In this document: positions 11,735 to 24,179 of the stretch, in pieces | How positions within the stretch are numbered: the stretch's first letter is position 1 | How the letters are laid out: each line of letters starts with the position of its first letter | NCBI RefSeq assembly: GCF_964340395.1 | Contig: NC_135551.1 | Span: forward strand, 29,361,880-29,425,879 | Direction: 5' to 3' | From: Glandiceps talaboti | Taxonomy: Eukaryota; Hemichordata; Enteropneusta; Spengelidae | DNA: 64,000 bases | Made by a program: the position numbers and the translations under genes | Notes under the pieces: generated by a model | What the model was told of the DNA's origin: nothing | Database searches by the model: none | What the model saw: the letters and a program-made list of their open reading frames with translations, nothing else

Positions 11735-14700
11735 CACTACTATCACTACTACTACTTTACGATTCTCCTATACAGATGCATGGGTAATTTGTTTTGACTT
11801 TTGCATAGAACTCGATAGAATATGTAACTATTAAAATACGATGGGCCTATTACGTAACTTTATTTAAATCTTGTCCTCACAGAGGCATCGAATGACACGT
11901 AAAAAATAACAAAACACAATAAGTAATTATCGGAAGCAAATCTCTTGTGTATGAGTGCTGTTAACCTCAGGTGGAGTACTGTAGCGGTTTCGCTGTTGCT
12001 CCTACGCTCTTTGCAAACCTTGTAAGAAAATAAACAGTAAAACGAACAATGTTGAGTCACACAAAATAAAATATATATATGTCTAGCAACATCATATAAT
12101 TACATTGTATGATATTAATATCTTTACTACTCATAAGGTGAACAAATTTCCCTCTATATCTTAGTATATTAGGAGAGCCAAGGTCCAAACAGGCTATGTG
12201 CCCACGCTACGGAAGTAGGTTTGCGCATGTGCAACGGAATACGTTTGTTTGTCTGGGAGGAGCATTTGGTAAATCCGACCCAGGTAGTTTATCAACATAT
12301 TAGTGGTTGTTCACACATATTGGTTACATCATAGACAGTGGAGCATGTAGTTCTTGCCTAATCCGAAGAGTCCCCTTGTTATATATTTTTTTCAAGTCTA
12401 GTGGCAATGTTTCTGCTACGTTTTTTTCCGGTGCGTACGTACGGCCAGACACCCAGAGTCTGGGTGAAACACGTATTTCTATAAACTTATACATACAAAT
12501 TATAACCCGAAAAATTATATTTTGAGGGACCTGTTCAAACACGATCCAAACACTATTACACAGTGACAATTTGTATCATTGAAATTTTAAACTGAACTTC
12601 TTGGGTACGAACAAACTTACTTATTTGTATCATTTGTACAAGGTACTAGATTACAGTTGCACACGTACACACTAGCGTCGGCATTTGGTCGATCGTTATC
12701 ACACCAAAATCGTTAGATAGATGAGAATTTTTTTTACAGATTACATGTAGGTCGTGTTTTGACAACATAATCGTGAAAACTTCAAAATTAACTTCACAAG
12801 TATCGCACGGGTTAGAGCGGACTAAACTTTGCACTTCCATACTTACTGTACACTAGGTAGCTACGTGCGATCACGAGTTTGGTAGAAATGTCATTGATGT
12901 TCCCGTTATTTTCCTTCCGTGTTCTAATTCTTTGAAAGTATAGGTTATGGCTGTTTTATGATTCAGATTGATTAAACTTGTATTTCCAAACCCAATGTCC
13001 CATCTCAGAAAAGAGTCAATAAAATCACAAACATGTGCTTCTCCGAGTTATCCTGATGTGTACGAGTACCACCCCAGCTATTTCAAAACAAACGCATAAA
13101 TGCATACGTCGTGATGGGGTGAGTACGGACTCTTGTTTGGTCTCCGCTCTGTCTCCGTGCGTATGTTTGACTACGATGTCAGTCGATGTCATTTACATGA
13201 CGAGGATTATTGCTGGATAGTACCAAAAACATATGGAAACGATTTTTGAGAAATCTGGAAAGAATTTAATACGATTTCTCAACTTTCAAATTTGAATGAA
13301 ACAAATATTTATGATGCCTCCATGATTGTATTTGTAGTCTTGTCAGTTCGCGTTACGTTCATCTCCACAACATGCACAGAGCTAGAAATCGTAGAGAACA
13401 GTCGACAGGTATAGGAACTAGACTAGGCAGTGATGTATGATCTATGTGTACAACATAGACAGTTGTCCTTGAAATTTGATGATCATTACAGAAATATGTA
13501 AAAGAGTTGCCAACGTTAGATTTGTTTATGAATTATATCACTCGTTTATCAGTATCAAATGTCGCACTAAATGTTTCAAACATGTCTTGCTTCGGGGTCA
13601 TCAGAAAATTTAACTGAAAGTATGGGAATTCTTGATCGAAATATATTCAGTCATAAAATCCTCAGGTTTCTGACAATTTCCAATAGTTGTTACAAGAAAG
13701 GCTGCATTCCAAGAATATTTGGTTAGGGAGTGTACATTTTTAATTTCCAGGGGGAGGCCGGAGGATTTCTAATGAAGCAAGGGATTTTTATTGGTGGCCC
13801 CCCCCCCTACAAAAACTGGTATAAATTATCTGGCCCCCCCTAAGACTTCTTGTTTTTATTTCATGGCCCCCCCTGAAACCACTAACAAAAATACGCACAG
13901 ATGAAACACAGATACAGCAACACATAGATTTGCCAGCAGTTGCTACATGTATTAACTTATTCCATATTTATACTTACTTCAGAATTGAACCAGTGCACAA
14001 AGTTGTTGAATCATGGACACTCATAAAATCACAAATAAAGACTATTATTAGTTAAATTGGCTGACAGGATGTCTACTTACAACTGAGGGGTGACAATAGA
14101 CTACTGGTCTGGCTACACTTTTTCTTGGATTTTTAGACCATCACTGACATAAATAAATTAGCAAATAAATGAACAAGTATATATATATATTACTTATTTA
14201 TCACAGGTTTGGAAAAAATAGTGCAAAATTGCACCATGAGGAAACTTTTTTCCATGTGAACATATTCAAATTTTAGGATTAATTTGCAGTGGTTGGTCAC
14301 ACAATCATTTATTATTAATTTAAACACTTCATAAATTATACATTTTAGAAACATTTTTAATTGCAGTGCAAATGGAAAACATGTTATTTAAGATTGAAAT
14401 ACATATTAAGACCCTTCCTATATTATAGTATTCATATTATCTCTACGCAAAATATAAAACACTTCTGGACTATATTTCAAGAGACTTTAGTAAACTGATG
14501 CGCTGAGGGGGGCAGTACATGTATCACTTCAAAGGGTTGAATAATATTTTTATGAATGCATGGCTTGTTATGAATACATTCCTCACCCAGCACCTGTGAA
14601 TAATTTTGTGTTTAATTCAAACTCACAAAAGCTATCATATAATACTTGAACCCTACCATGGTGATAGAATGAAAATTTATTGAAACCCATTACAATATTG

Positions 14701-17700
14701 GTGAGCTCTATATGGAATTTATTAGGGATTCATGTATACAAAATGGCTCAAAGTGCAGTTACTGTTCCACTACAGATTGGGTATCGCCATCTATGAACAG
14801 AATACCACATCCTATGCCAGATATGCACTACCCAGGTCATTATATGGATGTGTTTGAAACACCAAACACAAATCGAACTGTTGATGACTACCACAACCAG
14901 GTGCTAACTTAAAAAAGCTCTATGTTTCAAAACAATTAAATGATGAAGTTGCTATTTCTCGTTTTGCTGAGAAATATATTGTCAGTGTGAACAGTGTTAA
15001 AAACTACATTGAACTTTTGAGAAATTTGGAGGTGATGAAAAACATTAGATCCAGACACGTAATCAAGAGAGTATGTGACTACACCTCAGCTAAAAACTAG
15101 CTATTAGAAAACGCCACCCTACTGGGAGTATAATTAAACTGAACAGAAAGTTAGAAATAACAGACAATCTGTGTTGCAGGTTTTCTTTTACTGTGATGTA
15201 CCTGCCCAGCCCGGACAAGGAGGTGAAAGTGCTATTACTGACGTTAGAGAAATTTTGCCAAAACTGAACCCCGATCTTGTCCTGAAATTGAGAAAAGTTG
15301 GAATCAGATATTGTAGGTATCTGCCCACACGACAACCCGGTGGGTATACCAGTTGGCAAGAGGTGAGTATTTGTACATGTATATTTGCTTTGTCCAAAAT
15401 TTTCCCCGCGAAAAATGAAAACCTTTTGATGTGGCTGTTCTTTAATAAACATTTGGCTGTCAATAGTCGCGTGATTTCACTATATGTTATATACAGCTCC
15501 GAAGTGCAATTTTGAGTTCGAGGATACGATCAGATTCGAATTTTATGAACTACAAATCGCTCTATTCCATAAAGACGGCTGTTTGTTATTGTATGAACAC
15601 AGGGTAAAAGACGAATAACCAATTTTGTTCTCGTGATTTTCCGGAATTCTAATATTAATTTCTCTATATTTCAAATAAAGTTTTGAATATTGTTTCCTCT
15701 CTCTGTTTTTTTCCTATTCCTATCGTCATCACAGACTTTTATTAGTCGGATCAGTTGATGTTTACACTCACTGCAGGCAAATAGCCTGTGAGTTTGTTCT
15801 AGGATTAGCAATCTGCTAATTAATACAAAGCTGGTAAACTCTGATAACACAGTGATAACTGTGAAATAGGACACAAAAGTGAGAGGAAACAATATTTATA
15901 ACTTTATTTGAAATATGCAGAAAATAATTTTAGAAATCCGGAAAATCACGGGAACAAATTTGATTATTCATCCTTTACCCTGTGGTATTAATGATTATAG
16001 GCAATGTATATACACGTACATGAAAGCTCAGCCCACTATAGTAGTCTGAGATAAAAAGGAAGGAAACAAATGGCCATGCAGAGTTACTTGCTTCTTACGA
16101 CTGCATCCTGTGCTTGTATAACAAAAACCCACCCTTTGTATAATATTAAAATGACGTGTTGTCAAACATGTTTGGAATGGAATTTGGAAAGAGAATATTT
16201 GAAAGGATAGACAGCAAAGAGACATAATTAAGTTTTTTTTTCAATTTGGGCGATACATGTTGCAGCATGCAGTATAAACCATCTTTTGCACCATGCACCT
16301 TTTCACCAAGTCAAACAAATCATAGACCCCTACACGAAGTATGAACAAACAACATTTTAAAAGGATTTTGATGTGATCATAGACCCTACCGTACGTGTAG
16401 GTAGGGTCTATAATGTGGTACAAAGAGAATCGAAATCTGGTGACATGACATCTGAAGCAGATATAGGTGGGTTAATATTAGACTCAATATGATACAACGT
16501 TCAACCGCTTTGACAAAAGAACGGAGAAAACTAATGACTTTAGTAGCTTTGCTAATGGCTTGGGTTTTCTACTTTGTTGTGGTATGTGTTATGATCTATT
16601 CTTAAGTAAACCATAGACCCTCCACCAGGTGGCAGGTCTATGGGTAAACATAAGTAATTGCCCATTGTACAATGCAAACTGGAAGTGGATAATATAGTGC
16701 CCTCTAGTGTTGAATACTGGTATAGGGGAATAACATACTACGTCATGTCCGTCCAGTCTTTGTACATGTCTGTCGCTTTCCCGTATATATGGAAACATAA
16801 CCATGCAGAAATATATCCAGCTTCTGTACAAATCTCTCATGTACTTACAAACTTATTGCAATTTGTAGAGTTACAAACACAGACTTGGGTTCTGTTCTGT
16901 CACATTGGGTTTTTATCAAGTAAAAACCATAGTGATTGAAGTTGTTTTATCAATTGAACGTACATATTTCTTATTCATATGGCTACTTGAATGTTTTTTA
17001 ATTGTTATATATCGTCTAAGCCATTTATTAAAATACTGACGTGAATGGTAACTTGTATATCTCTTAACATAGGCATTTTTCACCGAGGACAAGCAACAAG
17101 TTGAGCAATATTTTGAAAAGCGTGAACGAGGTTACCGATGGGAGAAGGATGGATCACTAACTTATTGGTACCACTTGCCTGCGTTTGCCACACATCCCAA
17201 AACAGGTAGGTGATATCCCAGATCGTTTGATCTATAAATTTTAGAAAGTTTAATTGCTGGTCATAAAAGTTTACTTTAGTCTAAGGTATAACGTCATTGT
17301 CACGTGCTGACCACGTGAGATGAGATATTCTTAACGAATATTCCGACAATCCACTAATGAGATCAAATCATTTACATTTTAATATCTGATGAAATGTAGC
17401 AATGTAAGCAAAAAATTCATGCAGTCAGATGACGAAATGTAGCAATATTAGTTAGATTTTGTAGCATCAGACAAAATTCTGTTTCAAGTTGACTGGTTAT
17501 GTATTGTAAATCATCAATGCTTTATCTTCTGATTGCTTTAGTGTGATATAAGTTAAACCGAGATCGATCCTCGAATATATATCTATTCTATCAAATTGTT
17601 ATGTAGGAGAGGAAGTGTGGTTCAATCAGCTCCATTCCCATCATGCATCTTACTTCAAGGATCATCCAACATGGGCAGATCTCGACATCCCTGATGATAA

Positions 17701-17905
17701 ATATCCCTTCCATTGTTACTATGGTGATGGTAGTGAAATCGAGGAAGAAACATTGCAACATATCCGGAATGTCCTATGGAATGTAACAGTTGGATTTCAG
17801 ATGCAGAAAGGAGACGTCATTGTTCTTGACAACATATATGTACAGCATGCCAGGCTTGGATTCATAGGGCAACGAAAATTACTTGTCAGCTTGGCAATGG
17901 ATTAA
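11119..17905 (+). CDS. TauD/TfdA-like Fe(II)/2-oxoglutarate dioxygenase, four exons, 385 aa
   Basis: Exons 11119-11661, 15180-15362, 17073-17205 and 17607-17905 join with GT-AG borders in phases 0, 0 and 1 to give one frame of 385 residues. The family oxidises a small organic substrate using 2-oxoglutarate, O2 and Fe(II). The facial triad is visible as H169-N-E171 (in EPHNEMSY) and distal H367 (in VQHARLGF). R376 (or R369) is the likely 2-oxoglutarate anchor. The closest description is the clavaminate synthase-like group, in which E replaces the usual D. The first 27 residues are rich in Arg, Ser, Thr and Leu, lack acidic residues, and look like a mitochondrial presequence. The length suits the family. 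The substrate is unknown. A near-terminal inverted-repeat element ends 87 bp upstream and may hold promoter sequence. No clear AATAAA was seen before the minisatellite downstream. Confidence 0.88.
11662..15179 (+). other. Dioxygenase intron 1 (3.5 kb)
   Basis: It holds a (TAC)n run at 11695-11757, a cluster of C-runs with gcccccc words at 13795-13880, and the coding relic at 14712-15080. Other open frames are short and unsupported. Confidence 0.7.
14712..15100 (+). pseudogene. Degenerate coding relic in intron 1 of the dioxygenase
   Basis: A 66-codon frame ends at 14912. An overlapping frame, open from about 14895, continues to about 15099, so one frameshift near 14897 would join them into roughly 125 codons. 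The first part has a CxxC pair and the motif NRIPHPMPD. The second reads FAEKYIVSVNSVKNYIELL, a helix-rich stretch like a DNA-binding turn. Splice-site phases of the host gene do not need it. It resembles multicopy, probably transposon-linked, invertebrate proteins I cannot name. It could alternatively be an exon of an unrelated gene. Confidence 0.35.
15180..15362 (+). CDS. Dioxygenase exon 2
   Basis: Codons 182-242. The acceptor is TTGCAG|GTT and the donor GAG|GTGAGT, both phase 0. It continues the jelly-roll core (VFFYCDVPAQPGQGGES). Confidence 0.88.
15363..17072 (+). other. Dioxygenase intron 2
   Basis: No exon seen. It contains two short hairpins built on ATAGACCCT at 16379-16411 and 16611-16643. 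Confidence 0.7.
17073..17205 (+). CDS. Dioxygenase exon 3
   Basis: Codons 243-286 plus one base. The acceptor is AACATAG|GCA and the donor ACAG|GTAGGT, phase 1. Confidence 0.85.
17607..17905 (+). CDS. Dioxygenase exon 4 (terminal)
   Basis: Codons 287-385 and TAA. The acceptor is TATGTAG|GAG. It carries the distal His (H367) and the following Arg residues, typical of the C-terminal strand of the double-stranded beta helix. Confidence 0.88.
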
Positions 17906-18042
17906 GCATTTGATCAGAAGTACATAAGCTAATTAATATATATTCTATCAAACTCAGTTTAATACGTTAAGTGTTTTAGTTTGTGTAGGTATACAATATA
18001 CTAGGGTACCAATCTGATCACAGTTGACGTACTAGTACATGC

Positions 18043-18045
<3 letters not shown>

Positions 18046-18096
<51 letters not shown>

Positions 18097-18294
18097 TTGT
18101 GTGTGTGCATGTGTGACAGATTGTGACCGTGTGTGTGTATGTGTGTGCATGCGTACGTGTGTGAGTGTGTGTGTCACAGTGTGACTGACTGACTGACTGT
18201 GTGTGTGTGCATGTGTGTATGACTGACTGACTGACTGACTGACTAACTGACTGTGTGCATGCATGCATGTGTGTGTGTGTGTGTGTGTGTGTGA
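18046..18294. repeat. (TG)n and (GACT)n microsatellite cluster
   Basis: A (TG)n run at 18048-18094 is followed by interrupted TG/GTAT and two (GACT)n blocks, then another TG run near 18270-18292. Confidence 0.9.
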
Positions 18295-18524
18295 CCTTGT
18301 ACGAGATCAATAATGAGATATGTAAACAGATAGACAGGCAAATAGAACAACTGACAGGCCAACATCATATAGGCTGACAGACACGAATGATAGATATGAC
18401 TGCGACAATTGACTGAGCAATACAACATACCAACACATACCAGGATTTATCAACTTTACGATAAAGGATTATGATCGATGACATTTCATTAGATGGTTTA
18501 ATAATTATATTCACAATATAGTTC

Positions 18525-19985
18525 ACTGCAGTGAACTACACCCTAGGTGTATGAATGACCCATTAGTTATATTCACAATAGTTTACTGCAATGAACTACC
18601 ACCCTAGGTGTATGAATGACCCATTAGTTATAGTCACAATAGTTTACTGCAGTGAACTACACCCTAGGTGTATGAATGACCCATTAGTTATATTCACAAT
18701 AGTTTACTGCAATGAACTACCACCCTAGGTATATAAATGACTTATTAGTTATATTCACAATAGTTTACTGCAGTGAACTACCACCCTAGGTATATGAATG
18801 ACCCATTAATTATATTCACAATAGTTTACTGCAGTGAACTACATCCTAGGTGTATGAAAATCATTTGTTATATTCACAATAGTTTACTGCAGTGAACTAC
18901 CACCCTAGGTATATGAATGACCCATTAGTTATATTCACAATAGTTTACTGCAATGAACTACATCCTAGGTGTATGAATGACCCATTAGTTATAGTCACAA
19001 TAGTTTACTGCAGTGAACTACATCCTAGGTGTATGAATGACCCATTAGTTATAGTCACAATAGTTTACTGCAGTGAACTACATCCTATAGGTGTATGAAT
19101 GACCCATTAGTTATAGTCACAATAGTTTACTGCAGTGAACTACATCCTATAGGTGTATGAATGACCCATTAGTTATATTTACAATATTTTACTGCAATGA
19201 ACTACATCCTAGGTGTATGAATGACCCATTAGTTATAGTCACAATAGTTTACTGCAATGAACTACATCCTAGGTGTATGAATGACCCATTAGTTATATTC
19301 ACAATAGTTTACTGCAGTGAACTACACCCTAGATGTATGAATGACCCATTAGTTATATTCACAGTAGTTTACTGCAGTGAACTACACCCTAGGTGTATGA
19401 ATGACCCATTAGTTATATTCACAATAGTTTACTGCAGTGAACTACATCCTAGGTGTATGAATGACCCATTAGTTATATTCACAATAGTTTACTGCAGTGA
19501 ACTACCACCCTAGGTATATGAATGACCCATTAGTTATATTCACAATAGTTTACTGCAGTGAACTACACCCTAGGTATATGAATGACCCATTAGTTATATT
19601 CACAATAGTTTACTGCAGTGAACTACATCCTAGGTGTATGAATGACCCATTAGTTATATTCACAATAGTTTACTGCAGTGAACTACCACCCTAGGTATAT
19701 GAATGGCCCATTAGTTATATTCACAATAGTTTACTGCAGTGAACTACACCCTAGGTATATGAATGACCCATTAGTTATATTCACAATAGTTTACTGCAGT
19801 GAACTACACCCTAGGTATATGAATGACCCATTAGTTATATTCACAATAGTTTACTGCAGTGAACTACACCCTAGGTATATGAATGACCCATTAGTTATAT
19901 TCACAATAGTTTACTGCAGTGAACTACACCCTAGGTATATGAATGACCCATTAGTTATAGTCACAATAGTTTACTTATTGACATA
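18525..19985. repeat. 60-bp minisatellite, about 24 copies
   Basis: The unit is 60-62 bp and contains ttagttatattcacaatag, tttactgcagtgaactac and accctaggtgtatgaatgac. Because many units are 60 bp and stop-free in one frame, a 20-residue peptide repeat appears, but there is no gene context. Each unit has a palindrome around ACTGCAGT and a CCTAGG. Confidence 0.95.
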
Positions 19986-21160
19986 TAGGTGTTTGAATGA
20001 CCATTTATACTTTGTTGTTTTTTATTTAGAAAGACCTGAGCTGGATCAATATGAAGTGGAAGGATATATAACCATTTGTTTATTAGCTGGTATTTCTATT
20101 ATTTGGTATTTGAAGTTTTAACAAGCGACAGATTCCTATGTAGAGAAAAAGCAAATGTACAAGATAAGCATATGAACAATTATGTAAAATACAGGTATCA
20201 GTGGCAGCGATGTAAAATATTAATTTAGAGAGAGGGAGAGAGAGAGAGAGAGGCTCGCAAATAGACATATAACAGCTACTTATGATGCATTTGTATAGTG
20301 AGTGAGAGTGAGATAGATAAATAGAGACATACATTGATATGTTTGGAGAAGACAGAGCAGTGTCAGAGAGGCTAGCATAGACGAACAGTTAATGTGCATT
20401 AGCCATTGATACCGATTTGAAAAATAAGAACTATCTCTAATCCGCTATAATGTATATATATATACAAATCGTATTGTAATGTGATGCGATGTGAAATCAC
20501 GACATATACTCGAGCTTAAAGTCAATGTTAACAGATATAAACCAGTGGCTTGCAGTAGGATACATATTTTGAAGGAGTATACTTTTAGGAGGTCTTATAT
20601 ATTGTTATTGATAAAAAGTGTAGGACAATCTTACTAGGGAAGAAATCTGAAAATAACCGATAAGGTATTAATATGTGGTATAACTGATCACATACTGTTA
20701 TATTGACAAATAAAACATTTACACTAAAAGATCTATAATGAACCATGTCTACTGTCTTTCGTAACTAATCTCTGAATTAATTGTTCCTTTTTGCTGCAGT
20801 AGATGGGGAAGGGTGTACTCTCCAGATATGCCAAAAGTAGTGTATCTTCCAATGGTTTGACACCCCCAATCAAGAACCAATCTTATCTGTTCCCACTCAT
20901 GTAGTCCCTCTTTCACATGTTAGAGACTGAAACAATGTTGTCCATGTAAAGCGTGGACAGGTCGGCACTGGCATCAAAAATAGCCTGTTCAGAACTACCG
21001 GTAACATTAATTGACCATGCGCAATAGATGTGAGAGAATAGTTACTTCCCAGTGAAAACCATAAGCTAGGTGTATCGTAAACAGACTTGACTTCACCATT
21101 GCACTATATTATATGAGTCATGTTGGTTGTGAGTCAAGATAGTTGTGTAGCACATTTTGT
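19986..21160. other. Gene-free stretch 3' of the minisatellite
   Basis: A short frame at 20029-20121 ends in a hydrophobic segment but has no supporting partner exon. A GA run lies at 20227-20252. Nothing else was recognised. Confidence 0.5.
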
Positions 21161-21182
21161 AAGCTGAAGTAACTCTATTCAG

Positions 21183-21385
21183 ATGTGCATGCTAATAAGT
21201 TATCTCCTGACGACATCATTCTCCCTATCTGTTTGGATACTGACGTTCGTGACTCCAGCGTAATCGATGAAAACAGAAATGACATAGTACCCATTATAAA
21301 GGAAAATCAACGCTGTAACGCCGCTATTGAGATCCTCAGAATGAAATGCACGAGATATAAGAGCATTTTCTGTCTTGAAGATTAA
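21183..21385 (+). pseudogene. CARD-like (death-fold) fragment
   Basis: A possible acceptor (ctctattcag) at 21173-21182 opens a 66-codon frame. Its motifs LSPDDIILPICLDTDV, then IDENRND and CNAAIEILRMK, match the helix pattern of CARD domains in adaptor proteins. It stops at 21385. In the +1 frame, sequence stays open for about 35 more codons (to 21483), so a frameshift is possible. No partner exon was found. It may be an isolated or broken exon, and the CARD call rests on pattern only. Confidence 0.3.
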
Positions 21386-21483
21386 AACGAATTGAAAGAG
21401 ATAAAATTGTGATCATTAAAAATGGGAAGTACCAAACAATGAAGGAATGGGAGCTGACAAAGGACATTCTGAGTAATATTTAA

Positions 21484-22947
21484 CGAGATTGAAAACTGTC
21501 ACGCTTGACTATATATATAATATCCCCGTAGCTAGCGCTCCTGTCAAGCTTCCTGATGTGCCAAATGACAGGGGTGTATGTGAAGAATCTCTTGGCCTGA
21601 AACATTTTCTGATTAGTTCAGATGCTCAAAAGTGTGTGTGTGTGTGTGTGAATGAGTTTAAATGTTCCAAGTCCTAGTTTTTATGAACCTTTCGAGGTGT
21701 CTTTTTGGCTAGTACATCTTTGTCAAGAAGTCCATGACCACTGCCAATTGCAACACGCAGGTGGTGTGGGTCATGCATAGCTCCCTCTATGAACACTGGC
21801 GCAGTTTCAAATAACGTAAACAAGCACGGGTTCCGATAATCTTTTGTTACCGACTTGTCTTTGGTGGTAAACTATTGACCAAAATCCAAGGGTAATCGCA
21901 TACGCACACAGTCTATCTCAGAGGTACCAGAATCTCAGGACACGTATTCTGTGGAAAAACTCACAAATGACTCAAAATATTACTTTTGGTGAAGATGGTG
22001 TATGCTCAAACCAACAATACGAGAGCTTTTGGATTAGTTCTCCTTTCACTTACAGCAGTCAAGACTAAATTGAATCAATAAGTTCTCCGTAGTATTTCTA
22101 CTACAACTCAGATCAGTTACTGTAAGTTAAAGACGTGTTGCTTTCCTGCTGCCCCACAAATATCTTTCCGGTACGTATATAAAGTTGGCCTCCGAGCATA
22201 CATCCAACATTCACATTTTATTCAAATTCAAAGCTTCATTCCGTAATACAAATATGGTCAGTGAATAACACGTTTACAGTAAACTTCAATTCTTTTCCTT
22301 ATTTAGGAAGTGTTTATGTACTAATTCAGAAAAAATAGTTTTGAAAATACCCTTTTCTACTAATAGCTGAATTCATTAAAAGTTGTGATTTATCACTTAT
22401 AGTGACACTTGCAACATTCACTTAATTACATGTAATAATATGGCCTAGCTTGTATTACTATCTCATTAATCAATTAGTAGCGTAGATACAATTTCTTCTG
22501 TTTGTTTATAATACAATTATATACTTTGTAACACTTTGCTCAAATTCATAGACAACACAAATTAACTTCACAATCAATCAATAGTTAATTAAATGTTCCA
22601 ATTAAATCTTGGTCTATAGAATGGTCGTTTTGTTGATTACAGATATATGACGAATGCATCGTTTTAAGATATTTAATTATTTACAACTGTACTCTTTAAT
22701 TCCCAATAAAATAGAACGTGACAAACCGAACCAAAGTCCAGTTGTAGAAGACGTACTGCGACTCTCCCGTACTTGTCTGATGATTGGGTAGCATAAATCG
22801 TCGGCGCAATTTTGTCTAATGATAGATTGCGTAGCATACATGACTGACCGCGTCATTGAATACAAAAGAACAATGTATTCCTATATGTATCCTTCCTGGG
22901 TCACTTCTAGAACATTTTACCGTATTTCTATTGTTTCAATCTAGGTT
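21484..22947. other. Gene-free intergenic stretch
   Basis: A short TG run lies near 21633-21650. No supported exon was seen. Confidence 0.5.
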
Positions 22948-23288
22948 AGGCCTAATAAAAAAAATTGTGTGGTTCCGATTACGCTCAATTTTAGAATAGG
23001 TGGGGTAGGTAGATTTTTTTATTTTATCTTATTTTTTTCATGTGAGTTTCTAGTTCCGGTTTTCCATTGTTTTCCAAAATGGTCTCTGTGTTGTTTATGT
23101 CTTCCTATCAGATGTACATCTATTACAGATTTGAAGAACAGTTTTATTTTGTCTTTGTCAGTTTCCACATCCAATACTTCACAATTTTTGCGATTTTAAT
23201 ATTTTTTTCTGGATACGTAAACAAAGTTTAGGGTCGGCAGTTAAAAATTAAGAGGTAACCGGAACCAAACAATTATTTTTTTTAGATC
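22948..23288 (+). mobile_element. AGTCCTAAAA-type interspersed element, copy 1
   Basis: About 340 bp that aligns along its length with 38567-38947. Shared words include ttgtgtggttccgattac, caattttagaataggt and cagatgtacatctattacag. The ends are weak inverted repeats. It lies just past the stop codon of the minus-strand CUB/PAN gene, so it could form part of that 3' UTR. Confidence 0.7.
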
Positions 23289-23328
23289 TTATGATTGCCG
23301 TGTATTGTTAATTCATTGATCATAGCGT

Positions 23329-24179
23329 TCAAAGACTGTTACTGCTGAAGTGTTGAAAACCTTGACGAATGATTAGTTCGTCTGTGTCGTAATCTTCGCC
23401 GAGAATTTCACAGATATTCTCATCGTTATTGAAGTTGAAACTCACGCAATTATTGTGAAGAATGCATGTGTGTGCACAGTGAAGTATAGAATCTGTATAT
23501 TCGCTATCTAATAGAGACGAAATGTCTGCTGCTTCGTTAGCACTCCCATGAACATGGAACATCGAAAACCTGTATTGTGCATTTCTATTTATTCCTAGAC
23601 TGGTTGCCATGGCAGTTGTTGGAGGGTTTGTTGTTGTTCGAGGGCTCGTTGTTGTTGGGAGGTTGGTTGTCATGATAGTTGGAGGGTTGGTTGTCATGGT
23701 AGTTGTTGGAGGGTCGGTTGTCATGGTAGCTGTTGGCGGGTTGGTTGTCATGCTCATTGTTGGAGGGTTGGTTGTCGTGGAAGTTGTTGAAGGAGTGGTT
23801 GTCATGGTCGTTGTTGGAAGATTGATTGTCATGGCTGTTGTTGGAGGTGTGGTTGCCATGGTAGTTGTTGGAGGATTGGTTGTCATGGCTGTTGTTGGAG
23901 GTGTGGTTGTCCTGGTAGTTGTTGGATGAGCCATGGTAGTTGTTGGAGGATTGGTTGTCATGGTTGTTGTTGTTGGAGGATTGGTTGTCATGGTTGTTGT
24001 TGGAGGTGTGGTTGTTATGGCTGTTGTTGGAGGTGTGGTTGTCACGGTTGTTGTTGGAGGTGTGGTTGTTATGGCTGTTGTTGGAGGTGTGGTTGTCATG
24101 GTTGTTGTTGGAAAGTTGGTTGTCACGGTTGTTGTTGGAAAGTTGGTTGTGATGACAGCCTGACCAGTTGATGGGTAGC
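23329..24179 (-). CDS. CUB/PAN gene exon 4 (terminal)
   Basis: The acceptor on the minus strand is TTTTAACAG|GCT, entering in phase 1. It encodes the Thr/Pro repeats and the PAN-like domain, then TGA at 23331-23329. Repeat units of about 24-27 bp make the linker length likely to vary. Confidence 0.8.

Noticed and set aside
18892-20121. Repeat-peptide frames across the 60-bp minisatellite as a gene.
   Set aside because: The unit length of 60 makes the frame persist. Unit-length changes break it and there is no gene structure.
20029-20121. Short frame after an acceptor-like tttatttag ending in a hydrophobic segment, as an alternative last exon of the dioxygenase.
   Set aside because: The dioxygenase is complete at 17905 with all iron ligands, and no donor would join this exon without loss of the C-terminus.
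23609-24171. Plus-strand Val/Gly- and Cys/Gly-rich frames as genes.
   Set aside because: They are the reverse strand of the Thr/Pro repeat in the CUB/PAN terminal exon.
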